Part shown: positions 49,487 through 60,814 of the stretch, in pieces
Layout: each line of letters opens with the position of its first letter
How positions within the stretch are numbered: the first letter of the stretch is position 1
Assembly: GCF_037042905.1 (NCBI RefSeq)
Contig: NC_087252.1
Coordinates: 28,820,994-28,884,993 of the forward strand
DNA from: Lytechinus pictus
Taxonomy: Eukaryota > Echinodermata > Echinoidea > Temnopleuroida > Toxopneustidae
Reading direction: 5' to 3'
Length of the DNA stretch: 64,000 nt
Position numbers and translations under genes: made by a program
Notes under the pieces: model-generated
Database searches by the model: none
What the model saw: only the letters and a program-made list of their open reading frames with translations
What the model was told of the DNA's origin: nothing

Positions 49487-50089
49487 AGGTCAAGTCCACC
49501 TCAGAAAAATGTTGATTTGAATCAATAGAGAAAAATCAGACGAGCAGAATGCTGAAAATTTCATCAAAATCAGATGTAAAATAAGAAAGTTATGACATTT
49601 CAAAGTTTCGCTTATTTTCAACAAAATAGTTATATGAACGAGCCAGTTACATCCAAATGAGAGAGTCGATGACATCACTCACTCACTATTTCTTTTGTTT
49701 TTTATTGTTTGAATTATACAATATTTCAATTTTTACAAATTTGACGATTAGGACCTCCTTGCCTGAAGCACAAAATGTTAAAATAATGGAATTCCACGTG
49801 TTCAGGGAGGAATGAAACTTCATTTCACATGACAATGACGAGAAAATCAAAATATTTCATATTTCAGATAATAAAATACAAAAGAAATAGTGAGTGAGTG
49901 ATGTCATCAGTTCCCTCATTTGCATACCGACCGAGATGTGCATATAACTGTTTTGTGAAATGAAGCGAAACTTTAAAATGTCATAACTTTCTTATTTTAC
50001 ATCCGATTTTGATAAAATTTTCAGTGTTATGCTTGTTGAATTTTTCTCTTTTTATTCAAATAAAGTTTTTGTTGGAGTGGACTTGTCCT
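49487..50089. mobile_element. Family A element with demonstrable empty site
   Basis: 603 bp, AGGTCAAGTCCACCTCAG to GGAGTGGACTTGTCCT, flanked by TTAA at 49483-49486 and 50090-50093. The duplicated locus has a single TTAA at 61707-61710 and no insert. Confidence 0.96.
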
Positions 50090-50321
50090 TTAATGATTAT
50101 AGTTGCGATGTCTAGTCGGGCAACGACTTGGTCCATTCCCTTTATCCGCCTTGGTCATTGGGGGCGCTTTAACAAAGTGCGTTCTGCGTACTCCATTACG
50201 ATTCTTTCACACCGTCTTACGTCCTAATTTGGATTAGGGATGAAAAGAAGTTTGCAGGAATCCTGCGTGAAAGACGCTGCTCTGTCTTTTGACAAGGGGT
50301 CTCATAAAAGGCATCTCGATT

Positions 50322-51067
50322 CTAAAGTTCCGCCAGATGCTGTACATCGAATATCAGATGACTCCTACTGACGACATGGCCTTCAACATGAAATTCAAAA
50401 TGGATTGTACCCGGACTATCCTTCATCTCCCAACAGAAAATCTTAAGCTCTTGTCCTTGATGGATCTCCTTAATGTACTCCACAGCGTAGGTCTTCAATC
50501 TGTAGTGGATCAGCTCTCGGTGGAAGGACTTGAGGAACCCCGCCACAGCTGCAGAACTCCCTGCATCGTAGATGAAACGCATGTACGGCATTTGATTAAC
50601 ATGCCCATTGTGGTCCACGTCACTCCACTGAGTTGCAGTCTTCCACTTGAAGACATTATCTTTCGCAAACTGCGTGGGTATGAACTGATGCCTCTTTGGG
50701 GCCTCCTTCAGCGTGATCTTACCCTCATACTTCTTGATTGATTCCAGACTAACCGGTACGAGCTTCTTTTCTTTCAGGTCAATCGTCATGCATTGCATTT
50801 GGCCTGTCATGTAAAGCAGGTTGGACTCGTCATCTCGAAGTTCAATGCCGATGTACGTAGATGTCCTCCCTAGATAGGCAATGTAGGAATCGTATCTGAC
50901 TGGCCTGGAAACGAAATTGGTAGAGTGGTATGCAAGTAGGAAGTTTAGACTGAAACAGCGGCCAAAGTAAGAGGTGCTCTCGTCTGGCTCGCCATCTGCA
51001 GCGACTGGTGAATGCTGTAATGCTGCCAGCAGACTGTATCCTACATGGTAATGAGGGTGAATGGCTC
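50322..51067 (-). CDS. Thioesterase-like copy 1, exon 2
   Basis: Acceptor GTTTAAATAG then GAGCCATTCACCC on the minus strand. 746 nt ending DVQHLAEL and TAG at 50324-50322. Confidence 0.8.
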
Positions 51068-51572
51068 CTATTTAAACAAGAACAAGCAAAAACAAAGGAT
51101 GTGTCTATAGATCGAAGATACGGCGTTACTTTGAACTAGCCCATCCCACTTTGATAGGTTAGAACTTTATTAATGAGAAAAAAGTTGTGGGGGCATGGCG
51201 AATGGAAAATTTATTTAAAAAAACTGCGAGCAAGCGAAGCTAGTGAGACAAATGTTGGACCGTTCCGGGTCAAAAAGAGACTTGGGTCCAATGTAACCAT
51301 TTTGGGGTCAAATAGTTTCCTCACTCCATCACATCGGTCCTTGTATCAATGAAACAAAAATATAATATGAAATTCATAAAAATATAATATAAAATACGCA
51401 TCATACAAAAAGTTAGTGACTGTCTTTTACCAATTTTGTTGAAATCGTTCCAACCGAACTGCTTCAGATGATATGACTTGGGGTATTTGTCTGGACTTGC
51501 CTTCAGGATATCTTTCAAAAACCTTTGAAACTGATGGTATACGGTTTCCATAGTGGTGGTTTCTCGCTGCAT
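50322..51572 (-). CDS. Double-hotdog acyl thioesterase-like protein, copy 1 (two exons)
   Basis: Exon 1 (51572-51431) plus exon 2 (51067-50322) join in frame (phase 1) to 295 residues. The second hotdog domain carries SDVDHNGHVNQMPYMRFIYD, the Asp-His-Asn signature of the 4HBT and acyl-ACP thioesterase families, which hydrolyse acyl thioesters. The first half (GYSLLAAL, then YIAYLGRTSTYIGIEL) fits a first, degenerate hotdog domain lacking that signature. The substrate is unknown. No targeting peptide is evident. ATG 51572 is the first in frame; an upstream exon cannot be excluded because the frame stays open for at least 14 codons. The + strand ORF at 50289-50741 is a shadow. Confidence 0.75.
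51431..51572 (-). CDS. Thioesterase-like copy 1, exon 1
   Basis: 47 codons plus one base, MQRETTTMETVYHQF to NDFNKI; donor ATTG|GTAAAA reading the minus strand. Confidence 0.75.
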
Positions 51573-51844
51573 ATTACAGCTCCTTGTGAAAACCTGGCGA
51601 TTTCTAGCGAACAGGGGAAGACAGATATGAAATATTATAAACTTTCTCTTCTTTGCATCGGATCAAGCTTTATGGGGCATAACAGGTAACGTAAGCTAAT
51701 GTTATACACTAACATGAATGCACAGTGGTGAAACGAGCCTCCCCCCCCCCCAAAAAAAAAAATGAAATAAATAAATAAATAAATGAATAAATAAATAGAT
51801 AAAGCAACATATAGTCTTTCTTACACAGGATCTGTAAAAACTAT

Positions 51845-51894
51845 ATCATCACTTTTCTGGGGTGAGGTCAAGTCCACCCCAGAAAAGTGATGAT
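51845..51894. repeat. 20-bp perfect hairpin at the edge of a family A element
   Basis: ATCATCACTTTTCTGGGGTG and its exact complement flank a 10-bp loop. The right arm is the element's own start. The same structure is in copy 2 near 63607. Confidence 0.88.
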
Positions 51895-52470
51895 TTGAAT
51901 AAATTGAGAAAAATCAAACAAGCAAAGTGCTGAAAATTTCATCAAAATCGGATGGAAAATAAGAAAGTTATGACATTTTAAAGTTTCGCTTATTTTTCAC
52001 AAAACAGTGATATGCACAATTCAGTGACATGCAAATGAGACAGTCGATGACGTCCCTCACTCACTATTTCTTTAGTTTTTTATTGTTTGAATTATACAAC
52101 ATTTCATTTTTTACAGATTTGACAATAAGGACCAACTTGATTGAACCATATAGTATTAAACAATGCTAATTGCACATGTTCAGGGAGAAATTAATCGTTG
52201 TTTCACACGACAACAGGGAGAAAATTGGAATATTTCATATTTCACATAATAAAATACAAAAGAAATAGTGAGTGAGTGATGTCATCAGTCTCTGCATTTG
52301 CATACCGACAAGGATGTGAATATAAATGTTTTGTGAAATTAAGCGAAACTTTAAAATGTCATAATTTTCTTATTTTACATCCGATTTTGATGAAACTTTC
52401 AGTTGTTACATGTTTGTTGTATTTTTCTCTTTTTATTCGAATCAACTTTTTGTTGGGATAGACTTGTCCT
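51865..52470. mobile_element. Family A element without TTAA
   Basis: AGGTCAAGTCCACCCCAG to GACTTGTCCT. Borders are GTG and CAC rather than TTAA, so the left border seems rearranged. Confidence 0.88.
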
Positions 52471-52591
52471 CACACATTCTATAATTTGTTCACATTCTAT
52501 TTGACCATGTGACTGCCCGCCAATCTTGAGTAAACATATTAAAAAGTCTAACTTTAGGAGAGTGTGAAATCCATGTAGCACTAAATCCATT

Positions 52592-52908
52592 GCATTGTGG
52601 TCCGGCCCAGTGGATTAGTCTCCAGACTTTGAAACAGAGGGTCGTGGGTTCGAATCCCAGCCATGGCGTTATTTCCTTCGGCAAGAAATTTATCCACATT
52701 GTGCTGCACTCAAACCCAGGTGAGGTGAATGGGTACCTGGCATGAATTTATTCCTTGAAATACGTGTGCGCTGTAATCTCAGCAATTACGGCTGCCAAGC
52801 TACAGCTGGGGTAATAATATCCAAGTCCTTTGAAAGCGTATCTATAGAGACATTATTCATAATTGTGATATGCGCTATACAAGAACTTTATATTATTATT
52901 ATTATATC
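52592..52908 (+). mobile_element. tRNA-derived SINE, full length
   Basis: A box GCCCAGTGGATTAG, B box GGTTCGAATCC (52647-52657), body TTCGGCAAGAAATTTATCC and GGTGAATGGGTACCTGGC, tail ATGCGCTATACAAGAAC plus ATT repeats. Confidence 0.88.
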
Positions 52909-53691
52909 CCCTATTCCTGCAGAATCAAACATATTTGTAATAAATGATAACCATTGTGATTTTGATGGAGATTGTATGTCTCCTTGTAAATGCAAAAGGA
53001 ATTTCAAAATTGTAAATGAGTGCTTGGACTCTTTTCCCTTAACTAATCTCAACCAGAATCCGATCATCTGCGAAACAAATTAATATATGGTTTATATATA
53101 GGCCTACTAGCAGTATTACTATACGACTACATCCCACTAGCTATAATGAGGGCCTATTACGTCGGGCCTACTACAAACAGCCACACCGGCAGCCACCATT
53201 CATACACCTAAAACGTTTCCTTTTTTTCTGACTCGTATGAGTATGATATGTTTCTTCTTGTATTTTTATCACAAAATGCAGAAAACTATATGCTTTCGGC
53301 CAATGTCTACGTCTACCCAAACCAATCTTGACATATAGGGCCTAACTATATATGCTGATAAGATCATACATATACCTATCTAATGCACATAAGCTTTTCT
53401 AAATAAACCTACCTCAAGTATTTTCCATAATGCTCCCTTGTCGTTCGATAGAATGTAACCCGAAGTCCCGTGAATAGACAATTACTGGAGACGAATGACG
53501 CCATTGTTTATTGTAGGTTGAATCAGAATTTAACAATAAAAATGTTCCCGACAATATTATCTGCCAGTGTCAAGCCCGTCTCGAGTATACTTTACCATGG
53601 AGCTGCATGGTATACTGCATACGTGGCTTTCCTTCAACCATAGATTATTGTGTTCACTCTAGCTGTTCTGGTAAAATTCAAAGAAAAATTT
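52909..53691. other. Spacer, no clear gene
   Basis: An ORF of about 110 codons (52742-53083) begins inside the SINE and has no recognised domain. Confidence 0.4.
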
Positions 53692-53925
53692 TCATCCTTT
53701 ATTCCCCGTTTTCTTAACAAGAGCATTCTGTTGGAACAGACTCCTAACATTTGCGATGACATTATTATCATAACCTATTGGAAGTTCACGCCGGGAGTTC
53801 GCGGGCAGTTCACCAACGTGTTCTGGGTTTTCACAATCCCGACCTTTCGTTGGAGAACGCGAACGCTTATTTACGACGGCAGTTGATTTTGGAAGAGACT
53901 TTTGGGCCCGTCGTCTACTCGTCAT
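53692..53925 (-). CDS. Hypothetical basic protein, 77 residues
   Basis: ATG at 53925 in good context (ACCATGAC), preceded by a possible acceptor TTTGCATTGCAG. MTSRRRAQKSLPKSTAV, then SRSPTKGRDCENPEHVG, ends in a TGA at 53692 or splices near CTT|GTTAAG. Rich in Arg, Lys and Ser at the N-terminus; no family recognised. May be the 5' end of a longer gene or chance. Confidence 0.3.
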   Translation of the reverse strand: MTSRRRAQKSLPKSTAVVNKRSRSPTKGRDCENPEHVGELPANSRRELPIGYDNNVIANVRSLFQQNALVKKTGNKG

Positions 53926-54128
53926 GGTCGTAAAACTCTGTCCTGCAATGCAAATTGTGTGACATGAGATTTTTTTTCGTTTCGCATCTGCAACGGAAAC
54001 ATTCAATATGCGTTTCGTGTGCAAAATTCTGGTTGCTACTATGGTAAAAGCGATATATCCGATTTAGGACGACTTTCCAGAGCCACATTTGGTTCCTCCC
54101 AGAGCTCGAGAGGCTGCCCGGGGGGCCC

Positions 54129-54414
54129 CACTTCCATTGACGAGTGGATACCAGGCGCGACCACGCGTAAAAGGGGACAGAGTGGGCAAGTACGTTACGT
54201 ATATATAGGCCTTTGTAACGTTATAAGGGTGTCAAAAACGATGTTTAAAATACTGAAAAAAGTGATATATTTCCAATACTTGTAGGGTTTCACAAGCCAA
54301 ATACTTGTTAAAAGATGATTTTTCATAATCTGAAAAAGCCTTGCTTCTCTTGTTTAGGGTGCTTTTCGAAACCGCATGGTCGTGCCTGGTATCCACTCAT
54401 CAATGGAAGAGGTA
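54129..54414. mobile_element. 286-bp inverted-repeat element
   Basis: ACTTCCATTGACGAGTGGAT (54129) and its near complement ATCCACTCATCAATGGAAG (54391) continue inward through ACCAGGCGCGACCACG for about 38 bp with few mismatches. The middle is unrelated. Target duplication unclear. Confidence 0.75.
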
Positions 54415-55213
54415 CGTCCCCCGGGAATTTGAATCTTATCCCCCATTGTTAATCCCCCATTTTTTGGGGATTAGATAAGTTAAAACATAATGCCCATTAC
54501 ATTGTGTGCTAGAGGCATATCGTTTGTGTAGAAGGAGTAAACAAAAGAAAAAACCCGCAATTTCGACTGGTATTCAGACGTAAACATGCTGTGTACATAT
54601 CAACGCATGCGAAATGGTTTCAACTGGAGAGGTCATCTGACCCATGGAATCAATTGCCAGTGATCCACCAATAATCCACCATGCAATATCGATTCGATGG
54701 ACTGTAATGATCTATATCTAAGCCTTAATTCAGTAAGTTTTTCCTCACTCAATATGTACTCGATTTGTTTGAAAAACCACTTTCTTATCCATGTCATAAT
54801 CTATTGTGGGCCCTGCATTTCGAATATCTCCAGCCAGCTGTCATAGCTAGTAGAGGTTCGCCGCCGGCTCAGGGGGCATATACCTGTATACGATGATGAC
54901 CAGACGTACACATGCATGAAAACGGGTGTCGCGTGAAAGAATTTTGCACACGAAAAGTACATCTATAGGGCCTGTATCACAAAGCTTAACAATGAATGTA
55001 GAACAGTTTTCTATGATTGATTCCATTGATTATAATCTACAATTACTCGTGAAAATCGAATGTACGATTAATCTTTAATTTTTGTGTTAGGGGACCCTAA
55101 TCTTACCGTCCCTGAGGTTTGCAAAAGGTGGCTAATACCATGCATGATACTCCTCGGGTCAGTGTTTCAGAGGGGCCTAAAATAGTGTTGCTTTGGCTTG
55201 CTTCATTCATTTA
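54415..55213. other. Spacer
   Basis: No recognised feature. Confidence 0.4.
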
Positions 55214-55811
55214 AGGACAAGTCCACCTCCAACAAAGAATTGATTGGAATAAAAAGAGAAAAATCCAACAAGCATAACACTGAAGATTTCATCAACAGCG
55301 GTTGTAAAACAAGAAAAGCTTCGCAAACAGTTATATGCACATCATGGTCTGTACCGGCCTACCGGGGGTCTGTATACGTATGTAAATGAGAGGACTGATG
55401 ACGTCACTCACTCACTAGTTCTGTATTTCATTATACGAAATATGAAATATTCCCAATTTCTCCTCATCGTCCTTTGAAACAAAGTTTTATTCCTCCGGCC
55501 CTCAAACACGTGGAGTTACCATTGCCTTAACGTGTTATGGTTCAGTGAAGTTGGTCCTGGTCAAATCTGTTTTAAAAAAATTAAATATTATAATATTTCA
55601 AACAATAAAAAAGTGAGTGAGGGACATCATCGGCACTCTCATTTGCATGTCATTGAGTTGTGCATATTGTTTTGTGAAAAATAAGCGAAACTTTTTAAAT
55701 GCCATAATTTTCTTATTTCACATCAGTATGATTTTGATAAAATCTTCAGTGTTATGCTAATTGTTTGATTTTTATCTATTTATTTAGTTTTCTATTGGGG
55801 TGGACTTACCT
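55214..55811. mobile_element. Family A element
   Basis: TTTAAGGACAAGTCCACCTC start; GGGGTGGACTTACCT end. More diverged inside than the other copies. Confidence 0.85.
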
Positions 55812-55839
55812 TTGATTTGTCTGCTCTTCCAATATCAGG

Positions 55840-55992
55840 GGCCCGTTTCATAAAGGACTTGCAACTGTTGTTGCCATTATGGCAACTACCATGGCAACCT
55901 TGATTCTGATTGGATGCTGAGCCCCGTTACCATGGTAGTTTCCATAATGGCAAAGTTACAACAGTTGCAAGTCCTTTATGAAACCGGCCCCA
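55840..55992. mobile_element. 153-bp hairpin element
   Basis: GGGGCCCGTTTCATAAAGGA and TCCTTTATGAAACCGGCCCC are inverted ends; the arms continue through CTTGCAACTGTTG and CCATTATGG. Confidence 0.85.
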
Positions 55993-56269
55993 GAGTAAAT
56001 GGCATCACCGGCCTCTCTTTTTTCCTTTTTTTTTTGCAAGTAGGTCCATGACATAATAGGCAGGTTGATTTTCTTTCTAAAGTTAACCAACAAAGACAAC
56101 AAATACTCGATCAGTTAAATTTTTTTTATTCTCATATATTGAATGCGTCATTTTATTCCGGGCAGCGCACTTTTCATTCAGCGGACTCGCACCTACAAAA
56201 AAACACCACTGTTTACTATATATTAACATTATAAACAGTATTTGATTGTTAACGGTTTAAACAAATGTT

Positions 56270-56465
56270 TAAGATTCTAAACATGATGATGATAACAATA
56301 ATAATAACAACAACAATAATGATAATGATAATAAAAATAACAATGATAATAATAATGATAATGATAATAATGATAATTATAGTAATAATAATAATAATAA
56401 TAATGATAATAGTAATAATGATAATACTACTAGTAATAATTGTATCAATACTACAAATCCTAATA
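56270..56465. repeat. ATA/ATG microsatellite
   Basis: Interrupted AATAAT/GATAAT run. The AGCGCTTTTAATGC that follows resembles a SINE tail. Confidence 0.9.
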
Positions 56466-56649
56466 ACATTCCGCTTTTGTATAGCGCTTTTAATGCATGG
56501 GCCGTCGGGACTCTGTAAGCGCTTCAGTTACCAACGTGTTTACATTACCCCAGTCATCGGATTCTGGCATGCTGCACAGAATGTATGCACTCTCTCTACT
56601 CCCTGAGGAGCATACCAACAAGCGTTCAAACTGCAAAGACTCAATTGCT

Positions 56650-58985
56650 ATAGGACCTACCATAGGCGGATCCAGGGGGCCCGGCCGCCCCCCCCCCCCC
56701 CCTAGTGGTGGAGCAAAAAAAAAAGGGAGAAAGAAAAAAAGGAAGGGGGGAAATGAGGAGAGAAAAGAAGAGGGGGAAAGAAGAAGAGGAAGACGAATCA
56801 ATAAAATAAGATGAGGGGAATCCTTTGAAAATGAATGACAAAATAAAGTAAATAATATTTAAAGTGTAAAAATTTTGCTCGCGCTTCGCGCTCGCATTGC
56901 ATGTTCGATGAGATACAAATCTATTTTAATGGACTGATATGGGGCCTACAATTTTTTGCAGTCAATATATACAAAACAAATTTTAGCTCGGACATCAAGC
57001 TATCATTATTTTGTTTGATCTATGTGGCATCGCACATCTTTGTTGCGTTGCCGGTGTGGGGATCTCCGTATAGCGTTGGTGATCGCATTGTTCAGGTGCT
57101 CGTGGCCTTTTCATTGTTTGTCTGATTTTTCTCGGGCTTTCGTTGGTCTCTTTCTTTGATTTTTCTGATTTCACACGGGCTATTTTGTTCTAGGGGTTTC
57201 ATTCTCCTTTAATACTTATCATATGAAGCATCATTGTAGCGATTCTACTATGCATTTCCCAGTCTGTTCCCATTTCTGTTGGTAACAACGTAGTGTTATT
57301 TTATTATCATATTTCAGTAGCTAAGTAATCTCATTTCTTCAATGTCTTAACACAATTATTTACACTATTTTTTTGATCATATTTTAGTAGCTAAGTTTAA
57401 ATATTTATATGTATTTTGCATCATGATATTATTGTAACTTTATATGTTTTTTATCCCTGTTAAATCAGGACATTGATGTAAAACAGCAATTCAGCTGATC
57501 TTTTTATCCTGAATAAATATTTTCTAATAAATAAATAAATGTACAAATTGATTTTTTAAAGTGTTTTGTAAAATGTCCGTTTTATTGTGGAAGTGTCAAC
57601 ATTATCAGCTCGCGCTGCGCGCTCGCATTATTTGATTTGCCAGGTACCTATCTCTTCGTATATATTCCATAAAATTCTCAAAATATATTTTATTCTTTTC
57701 AGTAGTGATTGTCAAAACCTATGATGTATATAATATACTATTAAAAAATCCCCTTTTCGTGACAATTTATAAAAAAATTTCGGCTCGCGATTTGCACTCG
57801 CATTAATTGTTTAAAAATGTATTAACCCATGCATCCCATTCATAATTACAAAAGTGCTTAAAATGTCCATGCAATTTTCAGGCCTTAATATCAACAATTC
57901 CCGCGCTCTCATTAGGCTTATTAGATTAATAAATGAGATGAAATTTACGTGAATTCCTTATAATTTAATTCTCCCTTTGTTCAGAATTGAATATCGACAA
58001 GTTTCATCTGACGCTAAGGAAAGGAATAGATAGACAGTCATGATGAAAAAAAAACATCCTTATAGAATGTCCCGGCGCGTGGTTAAAATAATTAAAAAAA
58101 ATATCAGCTCGTGTTTCGCGCTCGCCTAATTCATTAGGTGCGATCCAATTATTTGTCTTAATAGTGCTTGAATTGACTCCTTTTTTTTAGATCGGAATAT
58201 CAAATATTTTCAGCTCGCGCTTCGCGCTCGCATTATCGATATTCATGATGACAAAAATGTACTTAGAATGCCCAGATGCTTAGGTATAAGTCTAAAAAAA
58301 CGTGCATGTTTATTGAAATACGCAGCTTGCTCTGTATTTAAAACGTGCTTAAATTATCCAGTTATATCATAATATAAAAATACTCTGCTCGCGCTTCGCG
58401 CTCACATCGCTAATGATTTCCAAAACATGAATAGTGTCCCGTTTTTACTGAGGTCTGTAAATCTAATTTTTTCAGCTCGCGTTTCGCGCTCACATTGTTT
58501 AGTTATATTTCCTAAAGTGTTCATGATCACAAAAAGTGCTTAGAATGTCCATTTTTAGGTCGGAATTAAAAAAAAATCAGCTCGCACTTCACGCTGGCAT
58601 TATTTGATTTTTGAAATATGTTGGGCCTGTCGACTTAATATTGAGAAATATTTATATTGAAAAAAAATTGCTCGTGCATTGCGCTCACAGTAATTATTTA
58701 GTTACATACGAATTTTCTTCAAGATCATATACATTGCGCTGAATGTTCAATTTTCATGACAAAATACATAAAATAAAAAAAAAATTGCTCACGCTTCGCG
58801 CTCGCACTGTTTAAATTGGGCTTATGAGATAAGCTAAGAAGTGACAATTAGGACTAACCCTTCAAAGAAACAACCAAAAATCAATTTTGAGCGGCCGATC
58901 GGGGAACATGGGTGAACAAATTCCGAGCCCCCCCCCCCCCCCCCTTGGCGAAAGCTGGTTCCGCTCCTGGCCTACTACATAGGAT
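56650..58985. mobile_element. Family H long element with GCTCGCGCTTCGCGCTCGC array
   Basis: The left end ATAGGCGGATCCAGGGGGCC with poly-C and the right end poly-C, CTTGGCGAAAGCTGGTTCCG match the two ends of the short element at 34309-34518. Between them about ten copies of a 19-bp GC-rich core sit in AT-rich DNA at about 56877, 57608, 57783, 58107, 58213, 58386, 58475, 58580, 58670 and 58787. CCTACCATAG and CCTACTACATAG flank it. No ORF spans it. A family F half (57002-57213) and a LINE scrap (57925-58025) lie inside. Confidence 0.65.
57002..57213. mobile_element. Family F half element
   Basis: CATCTTTGTTGCGTTGCC through GGGGTTTCATTCTCCTTTAA matches the right arm of the element at 46565, strongly diverged. 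Confidence 0.65.
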
Positions 58986-59090
58986 AGGAAAGTGTCAAAG
59001 TGTGGATTAACTCCTTGCCAAATACAGGCCGGAATCGAGCCCACGACCCTATCACCAGTCGGTAGTCAAAACTGCTAGTGCTACACAATA
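58986..59090 (-). mobile_element. SINE head fragment, reverse orientation
   Basis: GGAATCGAGCCCACGACCCT is the complement of a B-box region; TGTGGATTAACTCCTTGCC is the body. Confidence 0.65.
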
Positions 59091-59102
59091 ACTAATAAAT
59101 AA

Positions 59103-60116
59103 AAGGAGCGCCAAGCGCTAGCGGTAAACATTCTTAATAATCAGACCTAAAGGTATGCTGAAAAATAGAGATTTTGCCCAAATCTCATTCTGGGAGCGGA
59201 AATATTTTTTTAAAGGGGAGAGGAGGGGGGGGGTCGGGTGATGGCTTCTTGGATATTTTTTTCTTCCTGCCCTAATTCCTTTCATTTTTTGAGTGAAGAC
59301 ATTTTTTTTTTATTTGTTCGTTTGGTTTGATTTGGCTGTCAACACACCAGCTCTACATTGTTCTCAGGCCCCCGTGAATGCTTTACTTGATGAAACGAAA
59401 ATTTATAGGCCCTATAGCGATACTTCATAACGAGGATCAGGATTTTTCCAAAAGAGGGGCACATTTTCCCGAGGAAAATTTGACAAGCAAAAAAAGAAAG
59501 ATAAAAAACGCTGTTCACCCCCAAATAGGGTTCATTTCGTCCACGTATTGGAATCCCCCCCCCCCCAAAAAAAAGGTCCTCGAGTTTGTTTCAACGACTC
59601 ATTCCCATTAAAATATATGCTGTGACTTTCAAAAGGGGAGGGGGCTATCAATAGTTGATAATCGATCTGCAACACAACAAATAAATAATAGGAGCGCGAA
59701 GCACTACCGGGTAAACATTCTTGATAATCAGACCTAAAAATTAGATACATAGCACCCTGCACATGAGTATGCTGAAATGTATAGAGATTTTGCCCAAATC
59801 TCTTTCATCTGGGAACGAAAATCTCTTTTTTTTTTTTTTTTTTTAAGGGGGAGCGGGGGTTAATGGTTGGCTTCTCATATTTTTGTCTCCTTCTGCCCTA
59901 TTTCTTTTCATTTTTCAGTGAAGACATTGTTTGGTTTGAATTGGCTGTCAACAAACCATGCAGCTCACTCTACATTGTTCTCAGGCCCTCGTAACTGCTT
60001 TACTTGATAAAAGGAAATGGGAAATCTGTGGCGAAACCTCATAATTAGAAGCAAGGGAGGATCCAGGATTTTCCAAAAGGGAGGGGCACATTTTCCCGAA
60101 GAAAATTTGACAAGGG
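59103..60116. repeat. Two-copy tandem duplication, about 590-bp step
   Basis: GGAGCGCCAAGCGCTAGCGG (59105) and GGAGCGCGAAGCACTACCGG (59691) open two units. Both continue through GATTTTGCCCAAATCTC, TTGGCTGTCAACA, TACATTGTTCTCAGGCCC and GGGGCACATTTTCCCGA. Confidence 0.85.
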
Positions 60117-60814
60117 GAAAAATTTCTTATATTGTTTTTAATACCCTAAAATAGAGTTTTCGATTGCTGGTGTTGCCACCTTATTTATGACAGGGTACTG
60201 CTAAAATTTCTTTAACCACTAATCGCCACTACTGGGGAGTAGTTCTTAAAAGGACTTCTCCAGGGGGTATTTTTGTCTAACAACTTGTCGGATCGACAAC
60301 TTTCCTCCATTGCGATTGGCTGAGAAGCTCTGTTACTATGGCAACTGTTAGATAAAACATGTATTATCGGATAAAACGCCCGATATAGGTCCTTTAACGC
60401 AACTCTCTCCCAATGTCTTATGCTATACGAGTCATTTTTATCCATGGCCGTGCGCGAGATATTTTCTTTTCTTGTGGGGGAGGGGGCAAGTCGAGTAAAA
60501 AAATCGAAGAGATTCAAAAGTGACGGCCGGAGAGAAGTTACCGGGCTTGTCATTGAGTCGCTTTTGCGTTTTCTGAAGTGAAATTTGAAGAATTTCATGC
60601 ACACTCATGGTGAATTTTGTGAAAAATTTTCATTAAGAAACTGTAAGTTTTAACAATTTTTGGGGGAGGTAGTTACCATATATGAGCTGTGCTTCTCAGC
60701 CAATCAAATTCAAGGAAAGTTGTCGGATCTGACCTTGTCAAACAACAAAACGCTTCTGGGAGGAACACAGTTTGACAGTTATTCACTCCTTGATCGATAA
60801 AATGCTCTGATCAT

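Larger units (their letters stand above)
47811..52470. repeat. Segmental duplication copy 1
   Basis: It matches 60161 to the window end in the same orientation: CACCTTATTTACGACAGGGT, the 48380 stretch, 49270-49482, then the thioesterase gene. The offset is 12350 bp at the left and 11764 bp through the gene, the change being due to insertions in each copy. Confidence 0.92.

Noticed and set aside
50289-50741. 150-codon + strand ORF and its twin at 62014-62505
   Set aside because: Antisense shadows of thioesterase exon 2, whose minus-strand reading has the hotdog motif.
54019-54189. Possible + strand exon followed by one at 54358-54411
   Set aside because: The frame starts from a GTG with no ATG, and the two segments are inverted copies of the same repeat arm.
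56497-56814. 105-codon ORF with Gly/Pro/Lys-rich end
   Set aside because: It crosses poly-C and poly-A/G runs at the border of a family H element.
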